Below are positions 45,555 to 55,206 of a stretch of DNA of 64,000 bases, one piece after another (position 1 is the stretch's first letter; every line of letters starts with the position of its first letter). This DNA comes from G963677325 sp963677325 (GTDB taxonomy: Bacteria; Bacteroidota; Bacteroidia; Bacteroidales; Prolixibacteraceae): assembly GCA_963677325.2 (NCBI GenBank), contig CAXXGM010000010.1:124001-188000 (forward strand). Direction: 5' to 3'. The notes beneath the pieces were generated by a model. It did not search any database. It saw nothing but the letters and a program-made list of their open reading frames with translations, and had not been told where the DNA came from. Made by a program: the position numbers and the translations under genes.

Positions 45555-46904
45555 ATGGGAGAATTTAATGTTTTAATACCAAAACTTGGAGAGAGTATCC
45601 AGGAAGGAACGATAACTAAATTATTTGTCAAGGAAGGTGACATTATCAATGAGGATGATGTTTTATTTGAGTTAGCAACTGATAAAGTAGATTCCGAAAT
45701 TCCATCACCTGTCTCAGGAAAAGTCAAGGAGATTCGTTGTACTGAAAATGAAACTTATCCGGTAGGCCAGATTGTCATTATTATTTCAATGGGGGAAACA
45801 GAAATCGCACAAAAGAAAGAATCAGTTGACAAAGGAGAGGCAAAAAATCAGACCAAAGAAGATATTACGGGAAAAGAGGAATATAAATCTGAAAAGGAAA
45901 ATGAATCATTTGTTCTTTCATCGGAACAAAATACAAACCAGGACAGGTTTTTCTCTCCTTTAGTAAAAAATATTGCAGAAAAAGAAGGTATTCCTTTAAA
46001 AGAATTGAATTCTCTTAAGGGCAGCGGCCTTGGAGGCAGAGTTCAGAAAAAAGATATATTGAATTATATAAAGGAACAACAGGTCAAACCAAGGGAAAAT
46101 GTTATTAAGAAAGAAATTTTACCCGAATCCAAACAACCTGAAAAAGTTTCGGAATCAGCTGAAAATAAATTTAAAATATCTGTTTCTGTTGGAGCTGATG
46201 ACACTATAATAAAAATGGATAGAGTCCGTAAACTTATTGCTCAGCATATGATCATGTCGAAGGATGTTTCAGCTCATGTAACCTCCGTCGTTGAAGTAGA
46301 TGTCACGAATCTTGTTCTGTGGCGAAACAAAATAAAAGATCTTTTTCAGCAAAAATATAATGAGAAGATTACTTTTCTTCCCATTATTACTGAGGCCGTT
46401 GCAAAAGCTTTGGACGAATTCAGAGTAATAAATGCATCTGTAGACGGTGAAAATATTATTCTCAGAAAACATATAAACATTGGTATTGCGGTAGCCAAAG
46501 AAGATGATACACTCATCGTGCCGGTTATTAAAGATGCTGATTCAAAGAATATACTTGGTATCACCAGGGAAATAAATGGTTTTGGCACCTCAGCAAAAAA
46601 TAATAAAATACTTCCTGACCAACTTCAGGGAGGAACATTTTCAATCACGAACTTTGGAAGCTTTGGGAATATCATCGGGACTCCGATCATCAACCAGCCG
46701 CAGGTAGCTATTCTTGCAGTAGGGCTAATTGAAAAAAAACCTTCTGTTATAGAAACACCCACTGGTGATGCAATTGCGGTGAGACATAAAATGTTTCTTT
46801 CTCTATCATATGATCACAGAGTAATCGATGGTATGCTTGGTGGAAAATTCCTGCGTCGTATTGCCGATTTGCTTGAACAATTTGATTTAAAACGAGAAAT
46901 TTAA
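45555..46904 (+). CDS. 2-oxoacid dehydrogenase E2 (dihydrolipoamide acyltransferase)
   Basis: 449 residues. Lipoyl domain (about 1-78, lipoylated Lys44 in ELATDKVDSEIPSPVSG), a charged linker, the E3/E1-binding domain (about 138-178: FFSPLVKNIAEKEGIPLKEL, GRVQKKDI), and the acyltransferase domain ending in SLSYDHRVIDG (His421, Asp425). It transfers the acyl group made by E1 to CoA. The next gene, 14 bp away, is a fused E1, so both subunits come from one operon. The branched-chain complex is favoured. E3 is not in the window. Confidence 0.93.
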   Translation: MGEFNVLIPKLGESIQEGTITKLFVKEGDIINEDDVLFELATDKVDSEIPSPVSGKVKEIRCTENETYPVGQIVIIISMGETEIAQKKESVDKGEAKNQTKEDITGKEEYKSEKENESFVLSSEQNTNQDRFFSPLVKNIAEKEGIPLKELNSLKGSGLGGRVQKKDILNYIKEQQVKPRENVIKKEILPESKQPEKVSESAENKFKISVSVGADDTIIKMDRVRKLIAQHMIMSKDVSAHVTSVVEVDVTNLVLWRNKIKDLFQQKYNEKITFLPIITEAVAKALDEFRVINASVDGENIILRKHINIGIAVAKEDDTLIVPVIKDADSKNILGITREINGFGTSAKNNKILPDQLQGGTFSITNFGSFGNIIGTPIINQPQVAILAVGLIEKKPSVIETPTGDAIAVRHKMFLSLSYDHRVIDGMLGGKFLRRIADLLEQFDLKREI

Positions 46905-46918
46905 AAGTACGTTTTATC

Positions 46919-48982
46919 ATGATTATAAATATTGAAAATGAAATCAGCGTAAATTCAATTTATACAATAAATAATACCGATAAAGAGCTTCTTAAGAAAT
47001 GGCTTTATTTAATGACTTTAGGTCGGATGCTCGATGAAAAAGCTCCGAATTATTTAAAACAAGCTATTGGATGGTCTTATCATGCCCCTTATGCGGGTCA
47101 TGATGGAATTCAATTGGCAATAGGACAGATTTTCGAAAAAAATAAGGATCATCTCTTTCCGTATTATCGAGACATGCTAACAAATATCTCGGCAGGATTA
47201 ACTGCTAAGGAAATTATACTGAATGGAATTTCGAAAGCTGCCGACGTTAATTCCGGAGGAAGACACATGTCAAACCATTTCGGAAAACCTGAATGGAATA
47301 TTCATAATGTTTCCTCAGCTACCGGGAATCATGCTTTGCATGCTGTTGGTGTTGCAAGGGCTATTAAATATTATGGGAGCGAGGGTATTGCTATTTGTTC
47401 CCAGGGAGAATCTTCTGTTTCGGAAGGATATGTATATGAAGCTATTAATGGTGCCTCGAATGAAGAATTACCTGTAATTTTCGTTATTCAGGACAATGGA
47501 TATGCAATTTCAGTTCCTAAAAAAGATCAGACTGCAAGACGTAAAGTGGCCAATAATTTTAAGGGATTTAAAAATTTACGAATCATTCATTGCAATGGAA
47601 AGGATGTTTTTGATTCTATGAATGCAATGATGGAAGCAAAAAAGTGGGTAAAAGAGAATCAACATCCTTGTATTGTACAGGCTAATTGTATCAGAATCAA
47701 ATCACACTCAAATTCTGACAGACATGAACTATACCGAAATGAAGCAGAGTTGAATTATGTGCAGGAATATGATCCATTCGCAAAATTCAAAAGGATGCTA
47801 TTACGTTATAAAAGATTATCTGAGGAGGAAATTTCCGGAATTGAGGAAAGGGCTAATAATGAGATTAAAATAGCCCACAAGGAAGCACTTCAATCTCCCG
47901 ATCCGGACCCTGCTTCGATATTTGATTTTGTCATTCCGGATCCGTATGTTTCAAGGAAATATCCTGAAGGAACTCATAGCTATACTGGAGAAAAGAAGCG
48001 ATTAATTGAAGCTTTAAATGAGACTTTAAAAGCGGAATTCAAATACAATCCTGATACATTTATCTGGGGCCAGGATATAGCCAATAAAGAAAAGGGGGGC
48101 GTATTCAATGTGACTAAAGGTATGCAGAAGGAATTCGGAAAAAAGAGAGTTTTCAATAGTCCGATTGCAGAAGATTATATCACAGGAACAGCAAATGGCA
48201 TGTCTCGTTTTGACAGGAAAATTCATATAGTGATAGAAGGTGCTGAATTTGCTGATTATTTCTGGCCGGCAATGGAACAATATGTTGAAATGACTCATGA
48301 ATATTGGCGAACGAATGGTTTTTTTACACCAAATGTGACTATTCGGCTTGCATCCGGAGGATATATTGGGGGAGGTTTGTATCATTCTCAGACGACCGAA
48401 GGAGCTTTGACCTCTTTCCCAGGAATAAGGGTCGTATATCCATCCTTTGCTGATGATGCTGCAGGTTTGTTAAGAACATCTATGCGGTCCATGGGTCCTA
48501 CCTTATTTCTGGAACCTAAAGCTTTGTATAATGCACCAATTGCGGCTACACCAATCCCTGATGATTTTGAGGTCCCTTTTGGAAAAGCAAGAATACGTCG
48601 TGAAGGAACAGATTTAAGCATCATTACTTATGGCAATACAACTCATATGGCATTAAAAGTTGCAGAAAATCTTTTCCAAGAAGGATTTAGTATTGAAGTT
48701 CTGGACATTCGGAGTCTTATTCCTCTTGATGAAGAAATGATTTTAAATTCAGTCAGGAAAACCGGAAAAGTTTTAGTCGTGCATGAAGATAAACTTTTCA
48801 GTGGATTTGGAGGAGAGATTGCATCCATGATAGGCGAACAGGCCTTTAAATATCTGGATGCACCCGTTCGCAGAATCGGATCCACCTTTACACCTGTTGG
48901 ATTCAATAAAATTCTTGAAGCTGCTATATTGGTAAATCAGCAGAAGATTGCTGATGCGGTAGTTGAGCTGCTTAAATATTAG
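46919..48982 (+). CDS. Fused 2-oxoacid dehydrogenase E1 alpha-beta
   Basis: 687 residues joining E1 alpha (about 1-330) and E1 beta (about 355-687), which are separate proteins in most other bacteria. The thiamine diphosphate motif is CSQGESSVSEGYVYEAINGA...DNGYAIS. The beta part has FNSPIAEDYITGTANGMS, RLASGGYIGGGLYHSQ and VLVVHEDKLFSGFGGEIAS. It decarboxylates a 2-oxoacid and reductively acylates the lipoyl group of the E2 encoded just upstream. Similarity to branched-chain E1 (GRMLDEKAPNYLKQ) suggests the branched-chain complex, but the substrate is inferred. Confidence 0.93.
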   Translation: MIINIENEISVNSIYTINNTDKELLKKWLYLMTLGRMLDEKAPNYLKQAIGWSYHAPYAGHDGIQLAIGQIFEKNKDHLFPYYRDMLTNISAGLTAKEIILNGISKAADVNSGGRHMSNHFGKPEWNIHNVSSATGNHALHAVGVARAIKYYGSEGIAICSQGESSVSEGYVYEAINGASNEELPVIFVIQDNGYAISVPKKDQTARRKVANNFKGFKNLRIIHCNGKDVFDSMNAMMEAKKWVKENQHPCIVQANCIRIKSHSNSDRHELYRNEAELNYVQEYDPFAKFKRMLLRYKRLSEEEISGIEERANNEIKIAHKEALQSPDPDPASIFDFVIPDPYVSRKYPEGTHSYTGEKKRLIEALNETLKAEFKYNPDTFIWGQDIANKEKGGVFNVTKGMQKEFGKKRVFNSPIAEDYITGTANGMSRFDRKIHIVIEGAEFADYFWPAMEQYVEMTHEYWRTNGFFTPNVTIRLASGGYIGGGLYHSQTTEGALTSFPGIRVVYPSFADDAAGLLRTSMRSMGPTLFLEPKALYNAPIAATPIPDDFEVPFGKARIRREGTDLSIITYGNTTHMALKVAENLFQEGFSIEVLDIRSLIPLDEEMILNSVRKTGKVLVVHEDKLFSGFGGEIASMIGEQAFKYLDAPVRRIGSTFTPVGFNKILEAAILVNQQKIADAVVELLKY

Positions 48983-49008
48983 ATTCATTTTTTAATTACC
49001 TCAAAAGA

Positions 49009-49518
49009 ATGAGCAAAAAAATTGGCCTTTTTTATAGTTTTAATTCAAATAAGACAATAAAAGTAGTGGAAATATTAAAAAGTTCACTTGCTGGCTTTGA
49101 TATACAGGATATGAATATTGAGGAAGCAGATGAAAACAGTTTAGAGCCTTTCGGAAATTTAATTTTTGCATCTTCAACATGGTTTGACGGAGAATTGCCA
49201 AATTACTGGGATGAATTTCTTCCTTCTGTTGAAAAAAAAGATTTTACTGGGAAGAAATTAGCTATTTTTGGATTAGGAGATCAAAAAAATTATTCAGAAA
49301 ACTTTTGCGATGCTATCGGCATATTAGCTGTTTTTTTTGAGAAAAGAGGAATTAAATTGATAGGAAGATTCCCTATTCAAGGTTTTGATTTTGAGGCTTC
49401 TAAAGCAGTCCGTAATAATGAATTTTTAGGTCTTCCAATTGACCAGGAGAATCTTTCAAGTCAAACAGCAGAAAACATTGAAAAATGGTCCGAAATTTTA
49501 AAATCAGATATTAATTGA
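49009..49518 (+). CDS. Flavodoxin
   Basis: 169 residues, a long-chain flavodoxin that carries FMN and shuttles one electron in the cytoplasm. The phosphate loop is FYSFNSNKTIKVV, the first flavin loop is ASSTWFDGELPNYWDEF, and the second is FGLGDQKNYSENFCDA. It lies 26 bp after the E1 gene and may be on the same transcript. It could serve oxidoreductases such as pyruvate:ferredoxin oxidoreductase, but no partner is adjacent. Confidence 0.94.
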   Translation: MSKKIGLFYSFNSNKTIKVVEILKSSLAGFDIQDMNIEEADENSLEPFGNLIFASSTWFDGELPNYWDEFLPSVEKKDFTGKKLAIFGLGDQKNYSENFCDAIGILAVFFEKRGIKLIGRFPIQGFDFEASKAVRNNEFLGLPIDQENLSSQTAENIEKWSEILKSDIN

Positions 49519-49559
49519 AGGTTCTATTTTCCCAAAAATATTTACTTTCAGAAATATAA

Positions 49560-49581
49560 TTCTTATATTGTGATATAAGAA
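49560..49581. promoter_or_regulatory. Inverted repeat (9-bp arms, 4-bp spacer) before the glucosaminidase gene
   Basis: TTCTTATAT and ATATAAGAA flank TGTG, 13 bp before the ATG at 49595. A candidate operator, or a hairpin ending the E2-E1-flavodoxin transcript. Confidence 0.45.
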
Positions 49582-49594
49582 CTTATATTTGCAT

Positions 49595-50458
49595 ATGCGA
49601 AGAAGCTTTATTCATCTCTTTTTAATGTCTTTTTTAATCTTGGCTTTATATTTATTTGGTAAAACCAAACAGTATTTTCTTTTGTACTTTCCACATAGTA
49701 TTAATATAAAACAAATTACAGCAATAACCGGTGACTCAATAGTGGCACAAAATGATTCAGTTATTGTTCCAGTGAATTACAGCGGATCTATAGATTTCAG
49801 AACAATGGATCCAGAGGTAAGAAAAAAGAAATTTATTGAATATCTTTTACCGGCTGTAGTTATTATTAGAGAAAGATTAATGGATGATTTACATCATGTT
49901 GAATTTATTGAAGATAAAATAAACAATAAAAAGAGAATTTATCCCAACGATTCTATTTTCCTCTCATCCATGTTGGAAAAATATAGAACCGATTCTATCA
50001 AGGAGCTTAAGAGAAGAATCTTTCCTCATCCTGTAAGTCTGGCGTTGACGCAAGCTGTTCTGGAAAGTGGTTGGGGTACATCAAGCATTTGTAGAAAGGG
50101 ACATAATTTATTTGGTGTTCTATCATTTTCATCGGATGAAGCCAGACTGAAGATGCAGTTTAATGATAGTGAAGATGACATTTATCTTAGAACATATGAA
50201 GATGTCATTCAATCTGTTGAGCATTATTATTTACTAATTTCAAGAGTATCTTCTTATAAAAAATTTCGTCAAAAACGTTGGGAAGGAGCCTCAACTTTTC
50301 AGCTTTTACAGTTGTTAGACAGCTATCACGAAGCTGAAGAATATGAAGAGTTGGCGTATTCAATAATAAAAAATAATCAATTAACTAAATATGATGTTGC
50401 TTCTGTAAATCCGGCTTTCCGTAGCTATAAGACATTGTATTCCTTTTTGACTCAATAA
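49595..50458 (+). CDS. Glucosaminidase-domain protein (peptidoglycan hydrolase)
   Basis: 287 residues from the ATG at 49595. An N-terminal hydrophobic span (FIHLFLMSFLILALYLF) acts as an uncleaved anchor or signal. A Bax/FlgJ-like glucosaminidase domain lies at about 120-270, with HPVSLALTQAVLESGWGTSS (catalytic Glu) and GHNLFGV. It cleaves N-acetylglucosaminyl bonds of peptidoglycan. A TTG two codons upstream is rejected because it falls inside a TATATTTG sequence. It stands alone, convergent with msrB. Confidence 0.88.
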   Translation: MRRSFIHLFLMSFLILALYLFGKTKQYFLLYFPHSINIKQITAITGDSIVAQNDSVIVPVNYSGSIDFRTMDPEVRKKKFIEYLLPAVVIIRERLMDDLHHVEFIEDKINNKKRIYPNDSIFLSSMLEKYRTDSIKELKRRIFPHPVSLALTQAVLESGWGTSSICRKGHNLFGVLSFSSDEARLKMQFNDSEDDIYLRTYEDVIQSVEHYYLLISRVSSYKKFRQKRWEGASTFQLLQLLDSYHEAEEYEELAYSIIKNNQLTKYDVASVNPAFRSYKTLYSFLTQ

Positions 50459-50488
50459 TAATATAAATCAACATGTGACTCACTTTCC

Positions 50489-50977
50489 TTATGGAATGAA
50501 CTTTAAAGAAATAGAATTAATACAATATCTCAATCCAGTTGGCGGAGGTCCATCCTCAAAAACATGACCCAGGTGTGCACCGCAATTGGCACAAGTGATC
50601 TCAGTACGCATCATACCAAGGCTGATATCCCTTATAATATTTATAGATTTCTGATCAGCAACATCATTGAAACTTGGCCAACCACAGCCAGATTTGAATT
50701 TTGATGATGAATCAAAAAGAAAAACTCCGCAATTGGAACAATAGTATTTACCTTTTTCATAGAAATCATAATATTGTCCTGTAAAAGGGTACTCAGTTCC
50801 TTTTTTTCTCGTTACTTCATACTGAAGTGGTGAAAGTTCCTTTTTCCATTCATCATCAGATTTGATAACTTTGGGTACTAACTGCTGAGGTTTCAATTTT
50901 TGTATGCGCATGTCTTGTGCCATGGTAAATAGGGCATTTATAAAACAAAGTTGGATAATTAAATATAAAATCTTCAT
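50489..50977 (-). CDS. msrB: Exported peptide-methionine (R)-S-oxide reductase
   Basis: 162 residues. A signal peptide (about 1-20) precedes an MsrB domain. Zinc ligands Cys80, Cys83, Cys129 and Cys132 are in CSNCGVFLF and CANCGAHLGHVFEDGPPPTGLR, and the catalytic Cys152 is in RYCINS. Cys98 in SGCGWPSF could be the resolving residue. It repairs R-methionine sulfoxide in proteins, here in the periplasm or on the cell surface because of the leader. No MsrA domain is fused. Confidence 0.95.
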   Translation of the reverse strand: MKILYLIIQLCFINALFTMAQDMRIQKLKPQQLVPKVIKSDDEWKKELSPLQYEVTRKKGTEYPFTGQYYDFYEKGKYYCSNCGVFLFDSSSKFKSGCGWPSFNDVADQKSINIIRDISLGMMRTEITCANCGAHLGHVFEDGPPPTGLRYCINSISLKFIP

Positions 50978-51089
50978 ATTGACATAAAAATCGTCTTTTA
51001 CGTGTCAATTCTTGAATAGTTTCAATAATTGACTATAAAGTTATCGCCATTAGTTGAGTCTTATAATTAATATTATGTATTTTATAGGA

Positions 51090-51121
51090 AGATAAAAAAA
51101 GGGGAGATACATTCCCCTTTT
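51090..51121 (-). terminator. Terminator of the TPR gene
   Basis: A 9-bp stem (AAAAGGGGA with TCCCCTTTT), a 7-nt loop and a T-rich tail on the minus strand, directly after the TPR stop codon. Confidence 0.8.
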
Positions 51122-51128
51122 AATAGAT

Positions 51129-52292
51129 TTATTTATTTAGAGCTTCATATTTATCCATCATTTTTAACCGGTAATAAAGGTTTTTCAGCTGATTTTTCCA
51201 GTCAATCTCTTCTGGTTTATATTTTAATGCGTTTTCAAGATACGGAACAGCTTTTCTAAACTGATCATCTGCCTTATTTTTTTCAGCTTCATACCGAGCC
51301 TGCTCATTTGTTGGGACACCATTTGCAATTTCAAACTGCTTAACTCCTCTATTAACATATATAACACTGATGTTATAATATGCATCGGGGTTGTCTACCT
51401 TAAGCTCAATTGCCTTGAGATATGATTTTATTGCATCGTCCTGGCGATTCAGTTTGTCAAGGCAAACCCCTTTAGCCAAATGGAAAGAGGAATTTGTAGA
51501 TTCTTTCTCAATAGCTTTATCGAGATAATCTAAAGCTTCGTTGGATTGCCCATGCGTAATATAGTAATTGATTAATTGGACTTGGATGTTTTGTTCATTA
51601 GGATATTTTAAAATAGCCTCTTTCATTGTACTGATTGCTTGAGCTGTATCACCCATCATCTGATATGATCTGATTATCTGTGCATAACTACCACCACCCT
51701 GATATCCATATTTTGCACATTCCTTAAAGTATTTGATTGCTTTTTCATATTGTTTACTACTTGCAGCAGCTAAACCTGTATTAAACATGATAGCAGTGTC
51801 TATTTTAAAATCAGCTTTTAACAACTTAGATCCTTCTAATGAAAGGATTTTTTCAAAATAACCTGTGGCCTTATCATAATTCTCAGCCTGATAAGCCTGA
51901 ACAGCTGAATTGGAAAGAGTACCTAAGAAATTAATCATTTTCATTTTCAGGATTGGGTTATTCCCCTTCTCATCTAATTCAATCGCTTTCATGTAAGAAT
52001 TATAAGCTTCTTCCACTGGATTTGGGCTAAGTTTTTTAATTTTGTCATCTTTAGATTTGCTTATTGCTTCCAAAATTTCTCCTTTAGCCTGCCATGCCCC
52101 TGACCAGTTGATAGTCTTTTCTGCTTTTTTATTAGCAGGATCAATAGTTTCATTAATTTCTTGCAAGGCTTTATCCAATTTGCCTTCATTCATATTGGAA
52201 ATAGCACTCGTAACTTTAGCCTTTTGAGCAAAGATGGTCGTACATCCCAACAAGAATATTGCTGTGAATAAGTAACTTTTCATTTTATTCAT
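51129..52292 (-). CDS. Periplasmic tetratricopeptide-repeat protein
   Basis: 387 residues. A signal peptide (about 1-22, ending IFAQ) is followed by about six TPR units (for example IKYFKECAKYGYQGGGSYAQ, EALDYLDKAIEKESTNSSFH, DDAIKSYLKAIELKVDNPDAYYN). TPR proteins are scaffolds; no catalytic domain is present. It follows gyrA on the same strand after 60 bp. I recall a TPR gene downstream of gyrA in other Bacteroidales, but this is from memory and does not show a functional link. Confidence 0.88.
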   Translation of the reverse strand: MNKMKSYLFTAIFLLGCTTIFAQKAKVTSAISNMNEGKLDKALQEINETIDPANKKAEKTINWSGAWQAKGEILEAISKSKDDKIKKLSPNPVEEAYNSYMKAIELDEKGNNPILKMKMINFLGTLSNSAVQAYQAENYDKATGYFEKILSLEGSKLLKADFKIDTAIMFNTGLAAASSKQYEKAIKYFKECAKYGYQGGGSYAQIIRSYQMMGDTAQAISTMKEAILKYPNEQNIQVQLINYYITHGQSNEALDYLDKAIEKESTNSSFHLAKGVCLDKLNRQDDAIKSYLKAIELKVDNPDAYYNISVIYVNRGVKQFEIANGVPTNEQARYEAEKNKADDQFRKAVPYLENALKYKPEEIDWKNQLKNLYYRLKMMDKYEALNK

Positions 52293-52352
52293 TGTTTGTT
52301 TGTTTAATATTACAAATTTGTTGTTTTTTTTTTAATAAAAAAATATTTAAAT

Positions 52353-54905
52353 TTATTCTAATGAAGGATCATCAATAGGTTCAATATTTATGTCATCCAC
52401 ATAATCCTGTTCCGTTTCTTCCCTTATTTTTCTTTCTTCATTTTGTGGAATTTCATCCACAACATCTTCGACTTCAACTCTTGCAACCGAAGCAATAGCA
52501 TCATCTTCTCTAAGATTAATTAATTTTACACCCTGAGCCGCACGTCCTGTCATTCTGATAGAGGAAACGGGTACACGGATCGTAACAGCAGCACATGTAA
52601 TGATCATTAAATCATCTTTATCTGTTACACTTTTGATAGCGACAAGAGGACCGGTTTTATCAGTAACATTAATAGTCTTAACTCCTTTCCCTCCCCGATT
52701 AGTAATACGATAATCATCAATTTTTGATCTTTTCCCATACCCATTGGCCGAAACGACCAGAACATCAGGATTATCCTTACTAACACAAATCATACCAACT
52801 AATTCATCCTCGTCGTTTTGAAGAGTAATCCCCCTGACTCCGGAAGCAGTACGTCCAATGGCTCTAGCATGGCTCTCGTGAAACCTTATTGCTTTACCTG
52901 AGCGGATCGCCAGCATTATTTCATTGTCGCCGTTTGTCAGGCGAGCTTCGATTAATGTGTCGTTCTCACGAATTGTAATTGCGTTTACACCATTTTGTCG
53001 AGGACGAGAATAAGCTTCTAACGAGGTTTTCTTAATTGTACCCTTTTTTGTGCAAAGGATAATATAATTATTCTTTATATACTCCTCGTCTTTCAATGAT
53101 TTCACATTAATATAAGCTCTAACCATATCATCCGATTCGATACCTAGCAGATTTTGTATTGCTCTTCCTTTTGAAGCTTTAGTTCCTTCTGGTATTTCGA
53201 ATACTTTAAGCCAAAAGCATTTACCCTTTTCGGTAAAAAGGAGTAGCGTACTATGCATTGTGGCTATAAACATATGTTCAAGAAAATCTTCTTCTCTTGT
53301 ACTTGAACCTTTTGATCCGATTCCACCTCGAGCTTGTGTACGGAATTCAGTAAGAGGAGTCCTTTTAATGTATCCCATATGAGAAATTGTAATCACCATA
53401 GTATCATTGGCATAAAAATCCTCGGGATTAAATTCTTCAGAAGAATAGACAATATCTGTTTTACGTTTGTCCCCAAACTGACTTTTGATTTCCAATAATT
53501 CATCCCGGATAATTCCCATGCGGAGGGATTCATCTGCCAATACCTGGTTTAACCAATCAATGTATTTACATATTTCATCGTATTCGGCATGTATTTTATC
53601 TCTTTCAAGTCCTGTAAGTCGTTGTAATCGAAGGTCAAGGATAGCCTTGGCCTGAATATCATCAAGACCAAAATTTGAAATAAGTCCTTCACGTGCCTCA
53701 TCAGGAGATTTGGACTTACGAATTAATTCTATGACGGCATCGAGATGATCGAGAGCGATGATTAAACCTCTTAATATATGAGCTTTCTTCTCTGATTGTT
53801 CAAGCTCAAATTTGGTACGACGAATTACAACTTCATGACGGTGTTCAACAAAATGACGAATTAGATCCTTTAAATTCAGCATATGGGGTCTTCCATGCAC
53901 AAGTGCAATGTTATTGACATTAAATGCTGTTTGGAGCGGAGTTAATTTATATAATTTATTTAAAACCACGCTTGCCATATCGTCACGTTTAATGTCAACA
54001 ACGATCCGCATCCCTGTTCGATCACTTTCATCGTTAACATTTGCGATCCCCTCAATTTTTTTCTCGTTTACCAGATCGGCAATCTTAATGATCAACTCGG
54101 CTTTATTGACCATGTACGGAATTTCAGTAATGATCAACTTTTCTCTGCCATTCTCACCAGTTTCAATCTCGGCTTTACCTCGGACGACAATTCTTCCTCT
54201 TCCTGTTTCAAAGGCTTCTTTAACCCCGGCATAACCATAAATGGTACCGCCTGTAGGAAAATCAGGAGCCTTAATGATATCGATCAGTTCTGATATTTCA
54301 ATATTTGAGTTATTGATATAGGCAACAATAGCATCAATACTGTCAGAAAGATTGTGTGGGGCCATATTGGTAGCCATACCAACTGCAATTCCGGAGGCTC
54401 CGTTTACTAAAAGGTTAGGAAATTTTGATGGAAGTACCTCAGGTTCTTGGAGAGTTTCATCAAAGTTTGGTCGAAAATCAACAGTATTTTTATCCAGATC
54501 GGCAATCATTTCCTCTGCAAGTTTTTTTAATCTTGCTTCTGTATATCTCATTGCCGCAGGACTATCTCCATCTACAGAACCAAAATTCCCCTGTCCATCT
54601 ATAAGTGGATAACGTAATGACCATTCCTGTGCCATTCTGACCATTGCATAATATACGGAAGAATCACCGTGAGGATGAAATTTTCCCAACACCTCTCCCA
54701 CAATTCTTGCGGATTTTTTATATGGTTTATTCGAAGTGCTTCCTAATTCATTCATACCGTACAAAACTCTTCTGTGTACAGGTTTAAGCCCATCTCGAAC
54801 ATCGGGAAGAGCTCTTGAGACAATAACAGACATTGAATAGTCAATGTAAGATGTTTTCATTTGCTCTTCAATGTCAATTGGAATAATCTTTTCTAAATCA
54901 GACAT
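52353..54905 (-). CDS. gyrA: DNA gyrase subunit A
   Basis: 850 residues from the ATG at 54905 (MSDLEKIIPIDIEEQM). It breaks and rejoins DNA in type II topoisomerisation with GyrB. Catalytic Tyr121 in AAMRYTEARL. The quinolone region HPHGDSSVYYAMVRMAQ has Ser82 at the usual resistance position (wild-type residue) and Tyr86 at the Asp87-equivalent position. The C-terminal pinwheel carries the GyrA box as NRGGKG (Arg replaced by Asn in QRRGGKG), and an acidic tail ends the protein. An ATG at 54950 is rejected because a promoter element lies just upstream of the chosen start. Confidence 0.97.
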   Translation of the reverse strand: MSDLEKIIPIDIEEQMKTSYIDYSMSVIVSRALPDVRDGLKPVHRRVLYGMNELGSTSNKPYKKSARIVGEVLGKFHPHGDSSVYYAMVRMAQEWSLRYPLIDGQGNFGSVDGDSPAAMRYTEARLKKLAEEMIADLDKNTVDFRPNFDETLQEPEVLPSKFPNLLVNGASGIAVGMATNMAPHNLSDSIDAIVAYINNSNIEISELIDIIKAPDFPTGGTIYGYAGVKEAFETGRGRIVVRGKAEIETGENGREKLIITEIPYMVNKAELIIKIADLVNEKKIEGIANVNDESDRTGMRIVVDIKRDDMASVVLNKLYKLTPLQTAFNVNNIALVHGRPHMLNLKDLIRHFVEHRHEVVIRRTKFELEQSEKKAHILRGLIIALDHLDAVIELIRKSKSPDEAREGLISNFGLDDIQAKAILDLRLQRLTGLERDKIHAEYDEICKYIDWLNQVLADESLRMGIIRDELLEIKSQFGDKRKTDIVYSSEEFNPEDFYANDTMVITISHMGYIKRTPLTEFRTQARGGIGSKGSSTREEDFLEHMFIATMHSTLLLFTEKGKCFWLKVFEIPEGTKASKGRAIQNLLGIESDDMVRAYINVKSLKDEEYIKNNYIILCTKKGTIKKTSLEAYSRPRQNGVNAITIRENDTLIEARLTNGDNEIMLAIRSGKAIRFHESHARAIGRTASGVRGITLQNDEDELVGMICVSKDNPDVLVVSANGYGKRSKIDDYRITNRGGKGVKTINVTDKTGPLVAIKSVTDKDDLMIITCAAVTIRVPVSSIRMTGRAAQGVKLINLREDDAIASVARVEVEDVVDEIPQNEERKIREETEQDYVDDINIEPIDDPSLE

Positions 54906-54947
54906 ATTAATTCTAATTTCAATAATTATTATTTTTCTAATGAAACA

Positions 54948-54955
54948 CAAAAATA
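54948..54955 (-). promoter_or_regulatory. Putative -7 element of gyrA (TATTTTTG)
   Basis: Minus-strand TATTTTTG 43 bp before the gyrA start. It overlaps the alternative ATG at 54950, which therefore cannot be used. Confidence 0.5.
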
Positions 54956-55206
54956 GTATAATTTACCGATTTTATCACAGGTTTTAATCAATAAACAGAA
55001 GAGGAAAAACATGTAATAACCAACAAAAAAATCACTATATTTATAGTAAATAAAAAGCAGATCAGTTAAAAAAATTAAAAGTCTGATAATCAAGTTTAGT
55101 CTTTGTTTGATACTCCTCAGTAGGAAAAAGAAACATTCAGAAATAAGAGTTTTTTTAATTAATTTAGTGGAAATAAATTTGATTGAAGAATAAAAGGAAA
55201 GCAAAT

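Noticed and set aside
49584..49591. TATATTTG as promoter of the glucosaminidase gene
   Set aside because: Its transcription start would fall at or after the ATG at 49595, so it cannot serve that start codon.
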